Shown: positions 1 to 7,704, numbered from the stretch's first letter. The stretch is 13,799 nucleotides of DNA from Chitinophagaceae bacterium UBA2793 (GCA_002352045.1 DEHT01000013.1:1-13799), one strand, 5' to 3'. Numbers and translations are program-made. The notes: generated from the sequence alone by a model not told the origin.

Positions 1-698
1 CTTATTTTCACCAGGTGCTCAAATCGTTCCTGCAGGGTTTCTACATGGCCAAACATCATGGTAGCCGATGTGGTAATATTGAGTTTATGTGCTTCGTGCA
101 TTATATCTAACCATTCCTGAGCACCACATTTGCCTTTACTGATTAATCTACGTACCCTATCCGTTAATATCTCTGCACCTGCTCCAGGCAAGCTATCCAT
201 CCCGGCTTCTTTCAATGCTTTCAAAACTTCATGATGGGTACTTTTTTCCAACTTGGTAATATGCGCCACTTCCGGCGGGCCAAGGGTATGCAACTTTATT
301 GAAGGATATAATTGTTTTAATTGCTTAAACAAATCAACATAAAACGAAAGACCCAATTCGGGATGATGGCCTCCTTGCAATAGCAATTGGTCGCCGCCGT
401 ATTTAATGGTTTCTTCTATTTTTACTTTATAGGTTTCTATATCGGTTATATAAGCATCTTTATGTCCGGGTATCCGGTAAAAATTACAAAACTTGCAATT
501 GGCTATGCACACATTGGTGGTGTTTACATTACGGTCAATTTGCCAGGTTACTTTACCATGAGGTACTTGTTTTTTACGCAGCTCATTGGCCACATACATC
601 AAATCGGTGAGTGCAGCGTTTTCAAATAAAAACACGCCTTCTTCAACAGATAGAAATTCAAAATTTAATGCCCTGGAAAGTAGTTCGTTAATATTCAT
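1..698 (-). CDS. mqnC: Cyclic dehypoxanthinyl futalosine synthase MqnC, 3' end cut by window
   Basis: Translating the minus strand from the ATG at 698 gives 232 uninterrupted residues running off the left edge of the window. It starts MNINELLSRALNF. A radical-SAM cluster motif CIANCKFC (C64, C68, C71; CX3CX2C) lies within a NVNTTNVC context. A GGDQLLLQGGHHPELG stretch, LHTLGPPEVAHI, and DSLPGAGAEIL followed by DRVRRLISKGKCG are hallmarks of MqnC rather than of general radical-SAM enzymes. The family cyclises dehypoxanthine futalosine in the cytoplasmic futalosine route to menaquinone. Full proteins are about 370 residues, so roughly the last third is missing here. The gene diverges from the protease gene at 795 across a 96-base spacer. 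MqnE is a related enzyme of the same pathway, but the GAGAEIL/ISKGKCG wording fits MqnC better. The identification is by recalled family sequence, not by a search. Confidence 0.93.
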   Translation of the reverse strand, partial: MNINELLSRALNFEFLSVEEGVFLFENAALTDLMYVANELRKKQVPHGKVTWQIDRNVNTTNVCIANCKFCNFYRIPGHKDAYITDIETYKVKIEETIKYGGDQLLLQGGHHPELGLSFYVDLFKQLKQLYPSIKLHTLGPPEVAHITKLEKSTHHEVLKALKEAGMDSLPGAGAEILTDRVRRLISKGKCGAQEWLDIMHEAHKLNITTSATMMFGHVETLQERFEHLVKI

Positions 699-794
699 TT
701 ATAAAAATATTTTGAGGTACAGATAAGTGAATTAGTTCCGTTTGTAACAGGTTTTGCAAAATTACGGTCATTCATTGGTAAATTACTATTGCTT

Positions 795-1982
795 ATGCTA
801 TTTAAAAAAATCGTTTTAATTCTTTTTCTTATTCAAAATTTGGCTTATGCCCAATTGGAGAGCAACGAGTTTGATTCTACATTTATAACCCGCTTTTCTT
901 TTAGGCAATTTAGCGGAGGAGTAATAGTGGTAAAAGCGGCTTTTGAAAATATTAAAGACAGTTTGAATTTTATTTTAGATACCGGCAGCGGTGGTATATC
1001 GCTGGATAGTGCAACCTGCGAAGAATTCAATATTGACTCAAGGCTTTCGGATACTACCATTACCGGTATTGGTGGTAAACGAAAAGTTAGTTTTTCGTTT
1101 AATAAAACCCTCCACTTTCCGGGCTTTGATTTAAAAAAGCTAAACTTTCATATTAACAACTACGAAATACTAACGGCAGTTTATGGCGAAAAAATTGATG
1201 GCATTATTGGTTACAGTTTGTTTAGCCGATATATAGTTAAAATTAATTTCGATAGCCTTTACATTTCTATCCATCATCCCGGAAAAATAGATTATCCCAG
1301 GGGAGGTACATTGCTTAAACCTCAAATAAATGCCATACCGGTGTATCCGTTAAGTTTTAAAGATGGGAAAAGAATGCGTTCCGATTTTTATTTTGATACC
1401 GGCGCAGGGCTCTGTTTGTTACTTGCAGAACAATATGCACAAGACAGCAATTTTTTAATGAGCAAAAGAAAACCGGTAGTAACGCAAACCGAAGGAATGG
1501 TTGGTATGGTACAAATGAAATTAACGGTAGTTAAAGAAGTTAAACTTGGGCCACATCGTTTTTACAATGTACCCACTTATTTGTATAAAGACGACTACAA
1601 TGTTCTTAGATACCCTACAGTAAAAGGGTTATTTGGAAACGAACTACTCAGGCGATTTAATATGATAATTAACTATGGTCAAAAAGAAATTCATCTTTTG
1701 CCCAATAGCCATTTTGGCGAGCCTTTTGATTACTCTTATACCGGGCTTGGCTTTTATGTAATGGATGGCAACATTCAGGTAGAAGATGTGGTAAAGGATT
1801 CGCCGGCAGATAAGGCCGGTTTTAAAGTTGGCGATATTATAGTATGTGTAGGGTCTAACTGTAGCAACAAAATACAGTCGTATAAAAACAAATTGCTGGT
1901 TGCCAACCAGCGAATTAAAGTAGTTGTTCGTAGAGACAATCAGTTGTTGGAATTGAACATAAAAACCGGTTCTATATTGTAG
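795..1982 (+). CDS. Secreted two-site aspartyl protease with C-terminal PDZ domain
   Basis: The start is placed at ATG 795; a TTG two codons upstream (789) is also open but less likely. The protein is 395 residues. Residues 1-19 form a signal peptide (MLFKKIVLILFLIQNLAYA) ending in AYA, so export across the inner membrane is expected. Two retropepsin-like active-site motifs are visible: DTGSGG at about residue 62 and DTGAG at about residue 201. Each follows a hydrophobic strand, and a DGIIGYSLFSRY segment between them is typical of the first lobe. Residues about 310-390 form a PDZ domain (GLGFYV, DSPADKAGFKVGDIIVCVG), which usually binds unfolded C-termini. Family knowledge makes it a periplasmic or surface peptidase; its substrate is unknown. 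It has its own spacer on both sides, and a candidate promoter separates it from the M16 genes. No cysteine lipobox is seen, so it is probably soluble. Confidence 0.85.
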   Translation: MLFKKIVLILFLIQNLAYAQLESNEFDSTFITRFSFRQFSGGVIVVKAAFENIKDSLNFILDTGSGGISLDSATCEEFNIDSRLSDTTITGIGGKRKVSFSFNKTLHFPGFDLKKLNFHINNYEILTAVYGEKIDGIIGYSLFSRYIVKINFDSLYISIHHPGKIDYPRGGTLLKPQINAIPVYPLSFKDGKRMRSDFYFDTGAGLCLLLAEQYAQDSNFLMSKRKPVVTQTEGMVGMVQMKLTVVKEVKLGPHRFYNVPTYLYKDDYNVLRYPTVKGLFGNELLRRFNMIINYGQKEIHLLPNSHFGEPFDYSYTGLGFYVMDGNIQVEDVVKDSPADKAGFKVGDIIVCVGSNCSNKIQSYKNKLLVANQRIKVVVRRDNQLLELNIKTGSIL

Positions 1983-2039
1983 TTTTATTTGTAGGCAATA
2001 GTTTCACAATAAAAAGCAGTTTTGCCAACTCCCTTCTCG

Positions 2040-2047
2040 TAAATTTG
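2040..2047 (+). promoter_or_regulatory. Candidate Bacteroidota -7 element for the M16 pair
   Basis: TAAATTTG matches the Bacteroidota -7 consensus TAnnTTTG exactly and ends four bases before the ATG at 2052. A TTTG at 2021-2024 could serve as the -33 element, but the 15-base spacing is shorter than the usual 19-21. If used, the transcript would begin at or within a base or two of the start codon, so the message would be essentially leaderless. Confidence 0.5.
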
Positions 2048-2051
2048 CCGA

Positions 2052-3290
2052 ATGATAGAATTTGAAAGATTTGTTTTAGACAATGGCCTTAGGGTTTTGG
2101 TGCACAAAGACTCCAGCACCCCAATGGCAGTTGTAAATATTTTATATGATGTAGGAGCCAGGGATGAAGACCCTCAAAAAACAGGCTTTGCTCATTTATT
2201 TGAACACCTTATGTTTGGTGGTAGCATTAATATTCCATCTTATGACGAGCCTCTACAAATAGCAGGAGGAGAAAACAATGCATATACAACCAACGATTTC
2301 ACCAATTATTATTGCCAGTTACCTGCAGAAAATATTGAAACTGCTTTTTGGTTAGAAAGCGACCGCATGCTAAGCCTGGCCTTTAGTAAAAAAAGCCTGG
2401 AGGTGCAGCGTAAGGTAGTGTGTGAAGAATTTAAAGAACATTACATCAACAAACCCTATGGCGATGTGTGGCACAAAATGCGTGAATTAGTTTATACCAC
2501 TCACCCCTATAAATGGATGACGATAGGAAAAGAATTAAAACATATTGAAGATGCCACATTGGATGATGTAAAAGCTTTTTTTAATAAACACTACAATCCT
2601 TCCAATGCAATATTGGTAGTTGCCGGAAATGTAGAAACTGCACAGGTAAAACAATTGGCAGAAAAATGGTTTGGTTCTATTGATGCCGGAAAAAAATATG
2701 AAAGAACCCTGCCTATAGAACCCACTCAAACTGCCGCAAGATTTTTAGAAGTTAAAGCAGAGGTTCCCTTAGATGCACTTTATAAATGCTGGCATATTTA
2801 CCCCCGCACAGATGAACGATACTATACAGCCGATATCATTAGCGATATTTTAAGCAGCGGCACCTCAAGCCGATTGTTTCAAAGCCTGGTAAAAGAAAAA
2901 AAACTATTTAGCAATATTGATTGCTACCACATGGGCAGCAACGATGCCGGTATAATGGTAATTGAAGGCAAACTGGTAAAGGGCGTTGATATTAAAACAG
3001 CAGATGCCGCTGTGGAAGACGAATTAAAAAAAATGCAGGATAAAGGCATTAATGAAACCGAGCTGGAAAAAGTAAAAAACAAAGCCGAAAGTGCTATGGC
3101 TTTTGAAGACATGAGTATCACTAACAGGGCTTCGAGTCTTGCAATTTATGAACTGCTGGGCGATGCCAATTTAATGAACATGGAATTGGAAAAATACAAA
3201 GCCGTTACGGTTCAAAAAGTAGAAGAGCAATGTAAAATCATTTTTAATGAAAGCAATTGCAGCACTATGTATTATTTAAGCAACAACTAA
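2052..3290 (+). CDS. M16 family zinc peptidase, catalytic subunit
   Basis: This is a 412-residue insulinase/pitrilysin-family (M16) subunit. The inverted zinc motif HxxEH is present as HLFEH (H48, E51, H52). The third zinc ligand is probably E126 in the VVCEEF segment, matching the conserved VxxE helix of mitochondrial processing peptidase beta. Other family marks are FERFVLDNGLRVLV at the N-terminus, YDVGARDE, GGENNAYTTND and HYNPSNAILVVAGNV. The length is that of a single-subunit half (two M16 domains), as in bacterial heterodimers, not the ~900-residue pitrilysin form. No signal peptide is evident, so the location is uncertain and could be cytoplasmic. The partner gene without zinc ligands begins five bases after the stop, so the two are almost certainly co-transcribed and act as a heterodimer. 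The ATG at 2052 fits the family N-terminus. Confidence 0.93.
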   Translation: MIEFERFVLDNGLRVLVHKDSSTPMAVVNILYDVGARDEDPQKTGFAHLFEHLMFGGSINIPSYDEPLQIAGGENNAYTTNDFTNYYCQLPAENIETAFWLESDRMLSLAFSKKSLEVQRKVVCEEFKEHYINKPYGDVWHKMRELVYTTHPYKWMTIGKELKHIEDATLDDVKAFFNKHYNPSNAILVVAGNVETAQVKQLAEKWFGSIDAGKKYERTLPIEPTQTAARFLEVKAEVPLDALYKCWHIYPRTDERYYTADIISDILSSGTSSRLFQSLVKEKKLFSNIDCYHMGSNDAGIMVIEGKLVKGVDIKTADAAVEDELKKMQDKGINETELEKVKNKAESAMAFEDMSITNRASSLAIYELLGDANLMNMELEKYKAVTVQKVEEQCKIIFNESNCSTMYYLSNN

Positions 3291-3295
3291 AAAGA

Positions 3296-4576
3296 ATGAA
3301 CAGAAAAATAGCGCCTGCAATTGTAGATGCAATAGATTTTAAATTACATTTAAAACCCTACGATCATTATACGCTCGATAATGGAGTTTCTGTATATTCC
3401 ATCAACACCGGAAGCCAGGATGTGGTACAACTCGAAATTGTATTTTTTGCCGGAAGTCGTTTTGAAACCCAAAACGGTATTGCGGCTGCCTGCAACTTTT
3501 TATTAAAAAACGGCACCAATAAAAAAACTGCATTTGAAATAAGCGAAGTATTTGATTACTATGGCGCCTATTGCAACCGTAGTTGCTATAGCGAAACCGC
3601 CGTTCTATCACTACATACACTAAGCAAGCATATTGACCATGTATTACCGGTGATGACTGAAATGTTAAGCGATTCCATATTTCCACAAAGCGAACTGGAT
3701 ACTTATAAACAAAACAGCAAACAACGGTTATCGGTAAACTTGCAAAAAGCCGAATTTGTTGCCACCCGATTAATAGACAGTTATGTTTTTGGCAAAGAGC
3801 ATCCTTATGGCAAGTATAGCTCCATAGAAGATATTGATGCCTTACAGTTAGATGCTATAAAGCTATTTTACGAGCAGTATTACAAAAACGGAACAGCCAT
3901 CGTTTTTGTAGCCGGTAAGTTGCCTGCCGATATGGATAAAAAACTAAACGCCGCTTTTGGAAAATTAAGTCTTAGCGCTGCAAACACAAATAGCACCTCT
4001 CTAATAGAAACCACACCATCATCACAAAAACAATTCAGGATACAAAACGATGCACAGGCTGTACAGGGAGCCATTAGGTTAGCATCGGCTTTTCCGGGAA
4101 GACATCATCCCGATTTTAAAAAGATAATGTTATTGAATAATATTTTCGGGGGATTTTTTGGAAGCAGGTTAATGGCTAATATTAGAGAAGATAAAGGATA
4201 TACCTACGGCATCTATTCTTACATACAAAATCATATTCAACAAACAAGCTGGCAAATAAGTACCGAAGCAGGTAAAGATGTGGCAGAAGCCACTATTGAA
4301 GAAGTATATAATGAGATGAAACTATTGAGAGATACGGTTGTAGAAGAAGATGAATTATTGCTGGTAAAAAATTATATGATTGGGTCAATATTGGGCGATT
4401 TGGATGGGCCTTTTCAAATAATTGCCCGTTGGAAAAATATTGTTTTAAACAATTTAGACGAAGCCTATTTTTACGATTCATTAAAAGCTATAAAGGAAAC
4501 GCCTGCGGAGGAAATACAGTCGTTGGCAAAAAAATATCTTCAACCAGAAAACTTTTATGAGTTGATTGTTTATTAA
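3296..4576 (+). CDS. M16 family peptidase, non-catalytic partner subunit
   Basis: The start is ATG 3296, five bases after the upstream stop; an upstream in-frame ATG at 3257 overlaps the previous gene and gives a non-family N-terminus. The protein is 426 residues with the two-domain M16 layout (YTLDNGVSVYSI near the N-terminus, YYKNGTAIVFVAGKLP in mid-protein). Where the catalytic subunit has HxxEH, this one reads GIAAACNFLLKNG (about residues 61-73), so all zinc ligands are lost. It keeps the C-terminal signature GSRLMANIREDKGYTYG (about 289-305), including the Arg and Tyr that inactive M16 subunits contribute to substrate binding. By analogy with described M16B heterodimers (active plus R/Y subunit), it should pair with the 2052-3290 product. 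It ends before the bidirectional terminator at 4668-4701. No membrane segment or signal peptide is seen. Confidence 0.93.
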   Translation: MNRKIAPAIVDAIDFKLHLKPYDHYTLDNGVSVYSINTGSQDVVQLEIVFFAGSRFETQNGIAAACNFLLKNGTNKKTAFEISEVFDYYGAYCNRSCYSETAVLSLHTLSKHIDHVLPVMTEMLSDSIFPQSELDTYKQNSKQRLSVNLQKAEFVATRLIDSYVFGKEHPYGKYSSIEDIDALQLDAIKLFYEQYYKNGTAIVFVAGKLPADMDKKLNAAFGKLSLSAANTNSTSLIETTPSSQKQFRIQNDAQAVQGAIRLASAFPGRHHPDFKKIMLLNNIFGGFFGSRLMANIREDKGYTYGIYSYIQNHIQQTSWQISTEAGKDVAEATIEEVYNEMKLLRDTVVEEDELLLVKNYMIGSILGDLDGPFQIIARWKNIVLNNLDEAYFYDSLKAIKETPAEEIQSLAKKYLQPENFYELIVY

Positions 4577-4667
4577 ACTTTGTTTTTTAGATGATGTTGT
4601 GAAGCTGTGAGTAAGCAAATAAAGCAGTTCTCATACTGTTTTATTATCAATCAGTTTTAGTAAAAAG

Positions 4668-4701
4668 AAAAAAGGAAGCATTTTTGTACGCTCCCTTTTT
4701 T
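4668..4701. terminator. Bidirectional intrinsic terminator between convergent genes
   Basis: The arms AAAAAAGGAAGC (4668-4679) and GCTCCCTTTTTT (4690-4701) pair with one mismatch around a 10-base loop. The A-tract on one side and T-tract on the other give a uridine run in transcripts from either strand. It lies between the convergent M16 partner (stop 4576) and carbonic anhydrase (stop 4714) genes, so it can serve both. Confidence 0.8.
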
Positions 4702-4713
4702 CCAACATTCAAT

Positions 4714-5346
4714 TTAAAGATTCTCGTAGCGGTACAACGAATCTATTTCCGAATCGGAATTTAATTCACAAACCGGCTTAATAATTCCATCGGCGAGTCC
4801 ATAAACCCAGCCATGTAAATAAGGTTTGTGCCCGTTTTTCCAGGCGTGTTGTATTATACTTGTTTTTGCTAAATTGATTACCTGCTCTCTTACATTTACT
4901 TCAACCATTTTGTTGAACCTTTCTTTTTCATCGGTAATAGAATCCACTTCAGATTTATTCATCCTATAGATATCCTTAATTTCCTTTAACCAGTTATCTA
5001 TAATACCCAGGCTTTGATTGCCCATAGCAGCTTTTACACCCCCGCACCCATAATGACCGCAAACAATAATGTGTTTTACTTTCAAAACTTCTACGGCATA
5101 TTGTAATACACTCAATAAATTTTGATCGGTATTAACTACCAGGTTGGCAATATTACGATGGATAAAAATTTGCCCCGGTTGAGTTTTTGTAATTTGATTG
5201 GGAGGAACCCGGCTATCGCTACAGCCTATCCATAAAAATTCGGGAGTCTGTTGATTTTCTAATCTTTTAAAATATTCAGGATCGGCTTTTTGCTGTTCCT
5301 TTGACCATTCTTTATTGTTGACTAATAATTTTTCGTATGACTGCAT
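4714..5346 (-). CDS. Beta-class carbonic anhydrase
   Basis: The 210-residue protein carries the complete beta-carbonic anhydrase site: CSDSR (C42, D44, R46) and HYGCGG (H98, C101), where the two cysteines and the histidine bind zinc and the Asp-Arg dyad assists. FIHRNIANLV (about 61-70) and YAVEVLKVKHIIVCGH are the usual core strands. The C-terminal part (GWVYGLADGIIKPV) is typical of the clade containing E. coli Can/CynT. The enzyme interconverts CO2 and bicarbonate in the cytoplasm. The ATG at 5346 fits the family N-terminus. It lies 36 bases downstream of the sulP gene stop on the same strand with no hairpin between them, so the two are probably one operon. Its stop is followed by the terminator at 4668-4701. 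No sign of truncation or a missing ligand. Confidence 0.96.
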   Translation of the reverse strand: MQSYEKLLVNNKEWSKEQQKADPEYFKRLENQQTPEFLWIGCSDSRVPPNQITKTQPGQIFIHRNIANLVVNTDQNLLSVLQYAVEVLKVKHIIVCGHYGCGGVKAAMGNQSLGIIDNWLKEIKDIYRMNKSEVDSITDEKERFNKMVEVNVREQVINLAKTSIIQHAWKNGHKPYLHGWVYGLADGIIKPVCELNSDSEIDSLYRYENL

Positions 5347-5382
5347 TTTATTTCTGTTTAATTGTTTTAAAAAAATGACACA

Positions 5383-6957
5383 TTAATTGGCCTGGTCTTT
5401 TACACCGGCAAGATTGGCTGTACGGTTTTTTATTCTTCCAGAGTCGTTATAAGTGCTGTTTTGTAGTTCTACTTTAATATTTTTCAGATCTGCATGTTGA
5501 GTAAATTCATCAATTGTATCCAGTACATCTTTATCAATAAATTCTGCACGGGTCATGTCAATAATTACTGTTGAATTTTCTTCTACCGATTCTAATTGTG
5601 CTTTTAAAATAGGTTTACTAAAGAAAGAAATATCCTTACGCATTCTTATAAGTGTTTTACCATTTTGCTTTGAAACAAAAATGGCTGTGCGAAAATTACT
5701 TCTAATAATAAAGAAGATAGCAACGGCCAAACCGATTAATACACCTTTAAGTAAATCGGTAAAAACGATAGCGAGTACCGTAACAACAAAAGGCATAAAC
5801 TGGTTCCAGCCTTTAGAATAATAGTCTTTAAAAATGGATATTTTAGCCAGCTTATATCCGGTAAAAATAAGGATAGCTGCAAGGGCTGCTTTTGGAATAA
5901 GGTTTAATACACCCGGTACAAAAGCTACACAAATTAAAATAAGCGTACCATGAAAAATAGCACTTAGTTTTGTTTTTGCTCCTGCATTCAAGTTAGCACT
6001 ACTTCTAACAATTACACTGGTTAAAGGAAGGCCACCCAACATTCCGCTTATAACATTTCCGGTACCTTGTGCCATTAATTCTCTATTGCTGGGAGTTACT
6101 CTTTTATAGGGGTCTAGTTTATCTACGGCTTCAATACCCAGCAAAGTTTCCAGTGAGGCTACCAATGCTAATGTAAAGCCTATCACCCACACATCGGGAT
6201 TTGTTATATAGCTCCAGTCTGGAAATTTAAAAAACGAAAAAAATTCTTTAGGAGAATTGGCTACGGGAATATTTACCAGGTGCGAACCATCAAGTCCACC
6301 GGTTCCGGCACTCAAAACCTGGTTAATAAGGGTACCCACAATAACCACTACAAGAGGCCCGCTTATTAGTTGAAATATTTTTTTGCTTTTTACCCATTTG
6401 GTTTCATAAACAATAAGTATAAGAATGCCTAATACACCAATGATTACAGCAAGCCATGTAGGATCTTTTAGTGCATTCAAAACTGCCACAAAAGTATTTT
6501 CGCCGGAGCCTTGAAAGCTTTCATCGCCTTCGTTATTTTTTTCGTAGCCAACTAAAAAAGGCAATTGCTTTAAAATTAAAATAATACCAATGGCGGCCAA
6601 CATGCCTTTAATAACAGCATTAGGAACATAGTCGCCTATTACGCCTAATTTAAAAACACCCATTATCAATTGAATCGCACCGGCCACAACTACTGCAAGA
6701 AAGAATGCTTCTACAGCCGGTAGTTTTAAAACGGCCGCCGCTACAATAGCGGTAAGACCGGCTGCAGGCCCGCTCACGCTTAAATGGCTACCACTTAAAA
6801 TCCCAATTACAATACCACCAACCATTCCGGCAATAATGCCACTAAACTCACTTACACCGCTGGCAACCGCAATGCCCAGGCACAGTGGAATAGCTATTAG
6901 AAATACAACAATCGAAGAGGGTATATCTGAACCAAGATTTGTGAAATATTTTTTCAT
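5383..6957 (-). CDS. SulP family anion transporter with STAS domain
   Basis: The 524-residue protein has about 410 residues of hydrophobic transmembrane helices followed by a cytoplasmic STAS domain (about 430-505; STVIIDMTRAEFIDKDVLDTI). The N-terminal half carries SulP signatures: DIPSSIVVFLIAIPLCLGIA in the first helix, LSGSHLSVSGPAAGLTAIV, and later the conserved LLGIEAVDKL, GTGNVISGMLGGLPLT and VIVRSSANLNAGAKTK. SulP proteins move sulfate, bicarbonate or other anions, often with Na+ or H+. The substrate cannot be read from the sequence alone. The carbonic anhydrase gene immediately downstream makes bicarbonate the leading guess, as in the SulP/carbonic anhydrase pairs and fusions known in bacteria. 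No sulfate-assimilation gene is nearby. The ATG at 6957 gives the usual short cytoplasmic N-terminus. A 287-base spacer lies upstream. Confidence 0.92.
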   Translation of the reverse strand: MKKYFTNLGSDIPSSIVVFLIAIPLCLGIAVASGVSEFSGIIAGMVGGIVIGILSGSHLSVSGPAAGLTAIVAAAVLKLPAVEAFFLAVVVAGAIQLIMGVFKLGVIGDYVPNAVIKGMLAAIGIILILKQLPFLVGYEKNNEGDESFQGSGENTFVAVLNALKDPTWLAVIIGVLGILILIVYETKWVKSKKIFQLISGPLVVVIVGTLINQVLSAGTGGLDGSHLVNIPVANSPKEFFSFFKFPDWSYITNPDVWVIGFTLALVASLETLLGIEAVDKLDPYKRVTPSNRELMAQGTGNVISGMLGGLPLTSVIVRSSANLNAGAKTKLSAIFHGTLILICVAFVPGVLNLIPKAALAAILIFTGYKLAKISIFKDYYSKGWNQFMPFVVTVLAIVFTDLLKGVLIGLAVAIFFIIRSNFRTAIFVSKQNGKTLIRMRKDISFFSKPILKAQLESVEENSTVIIDMTRAEFIDKDVLDTIDEFTQHADLKNIKVELQNSTYNDSGRIKNRTANLAGVKDQAN

Positions 6958-7244
6958 CGTAAAATTTTCTTTAGAACCTGTAATGAATTAATGATGCTAT
7001 TACAGCATACTGTTGCCCAAATGCGGGAACGGCCTTATGTATTTAAAATATCAATACGGCCTTGCACAATGCTGTTTATACTGTAAAAAGTTGTACTCGT
7101 TTGTATGCTTTATTTAATACGCCTACCCCATTAGCCGATGTTTTGAGAACGGCAGATACAGCAGAACATTCACACAAAAAGTGTTTTACAAATAATTTGA
7201 TAATAGCAATTTCTACACAACCGTAAGGTTGTGAGCACAAAAAA
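6958..7244 (-). other. Long leader region upstream of sulP with repeats, no gene
   Basis: This 287-base stretch lies between the stop of the small hypothetical gene and the sulP start, both on the minus strand. I see no coding potential. It contains a perfect hairpin CACAACC-GTAA-GGTTGTG (7216-7233), an inverted repeat ATGCT/AGCAT (6994-7008), an 8-base direct repeat ACGGCCTT (7029-7036 and 7056-7063) and, between those copies, GTATT/AATAC (inverted). None carries a T-tract on the minus strand, so none is a convincing terminator. No exact TAnnTTTG close to the sulP start was found. Confidence 0.4.
7216..7233. repeat. Perfect 7-bp hairpin after the small hypothetical gene
   Basis: CACAACC and GGTTGTG flank a four-base loop (GTAA). 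It sits 12 bases beyond the stop of the 7245-7616 gene. On the minus strand the sequence after the stem (TAGAAATTGC) has no uridine run, so it may be a weak terminator, an RNA-stabilising stem or chance. Confidence 0.45.
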
Positions 7245-7616
7245 TTAAGCTACTTTGGGAGGGGGTGAAATAAGTTCGTAATGAACAATTTGAAGTTTTT
7301 CGGCATCTAAAATGCGATGGCGAAGTAAAATATCGAGCCATGCAAATTCTCTAAAAGAATGTTTGTGATCGTGCAGGTATTCTTCCTGTACGGTAGGGCC
7401 TCCATTTGTAGATTTTGATTTTTCTTCTACCGGGCTGGGTGCTTCTGTTTCGTTTTTATCCGCATCTTGAATGCTGGTTTTTGAACAGATAAAATGCTCG
7501 TTGTAAACTATAAAGTTTGCCCCGGTTAGTAATAGTAAACCTAGTACCATTACTATAATGGAAAGCACTTTTTTTACAGAAAGGCTTTGGTTGGTTACTT
7601 TTATTGAGTATATCAT
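7245..7616 (-). CDS. Hypothetical protein with one membrane helix and His-rich segment
   Basis: I do not recognise this 123-residue protein. Residues about 17-38 form one strong hydrophobic helix (VLSIIVMVLGLLLLTGANFIVY) after a short basic N-terminus, so it is either a membrane anchor or an uncleaved signal. A charged, low-complexity stretch follows (about 49-75, rich in E, K, P and S). Then comes a conserved-looking tail with EEYLHDHKHSFREFAWLDIL, four histidines within about ten residues if the flanking sequence is counted, ending in SPPPKVA. By topology the tail should face the periplasm. Coding is supported by an exact TAnnTTTG promoter word ten bases before the ATG and by its clean fit between the fabG terminator and the sulP leader. 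It may be co-transcribed with sulP and carbonic anhydrase, but the 287-base gap makes that unsure. Metal binding by the His cluster would be speculation. Confidence 0.7.
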   Translation of the reverse strand: MIYSIKVTNQSLSVKKVLSIIVMVLGLLLLTGANFIVYNEHFICSKTSIQDADKNETEAPSPVEEKSKSTNGGPTVQEEYLHDHKHSFREFAWLDILLRHRILDAEKLQIVHYELISPPPKVA

Positions 7617-7626
7617 TGAACGGGTG

Positions 7627-7660
7627 CAAAGATAATTGGAGCAATTTAAAAATCCACCAA
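7627..7660 (-). promoter_or_regulatory. Candidate Bacteroidota promoter for the small hypothetical gene
   Basis: Read on the minus strand, TATCTTTG (7634-7627) matches TAnnTTTG exactly and ends ten bases before the ATG at 7616. A TTG at 7660-7658 lies 23 bases upstream, at the wide end of the accepted -33 spacing. The predicted leader is only a few bases long. Confidence 0.55.
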
Positions 7661-7704
7661 TAAATGTAATACAAGTGTAATTGTTTTCATTAAAAAAATG
7701 TTAA

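Noticed and set aside
387..629. An 80-codon plus-strand open frame
   Set aside because: It lies antisense within mqnC, whose minus frame is strongly family-like; the plus frame has aromatic-rich, non-protein-like composition.
752..764. TTTTGCAAAA palindrome and minus-strand TAATTTTG as a promoter for mqnC
   Set aside because: The -7 word matches, but there is no TTG at a valid -33 distance and it is 58 bases from the ATG; chance is likely in AT-rich DNA.
7456..7674. A 72-codon minus-strand frame overlapping the start of the small hypothetical gene
   Set aside because: It overlaps the 7245-7616 frame in another phase and starts upstream of the promoter word, with no protein-like features.
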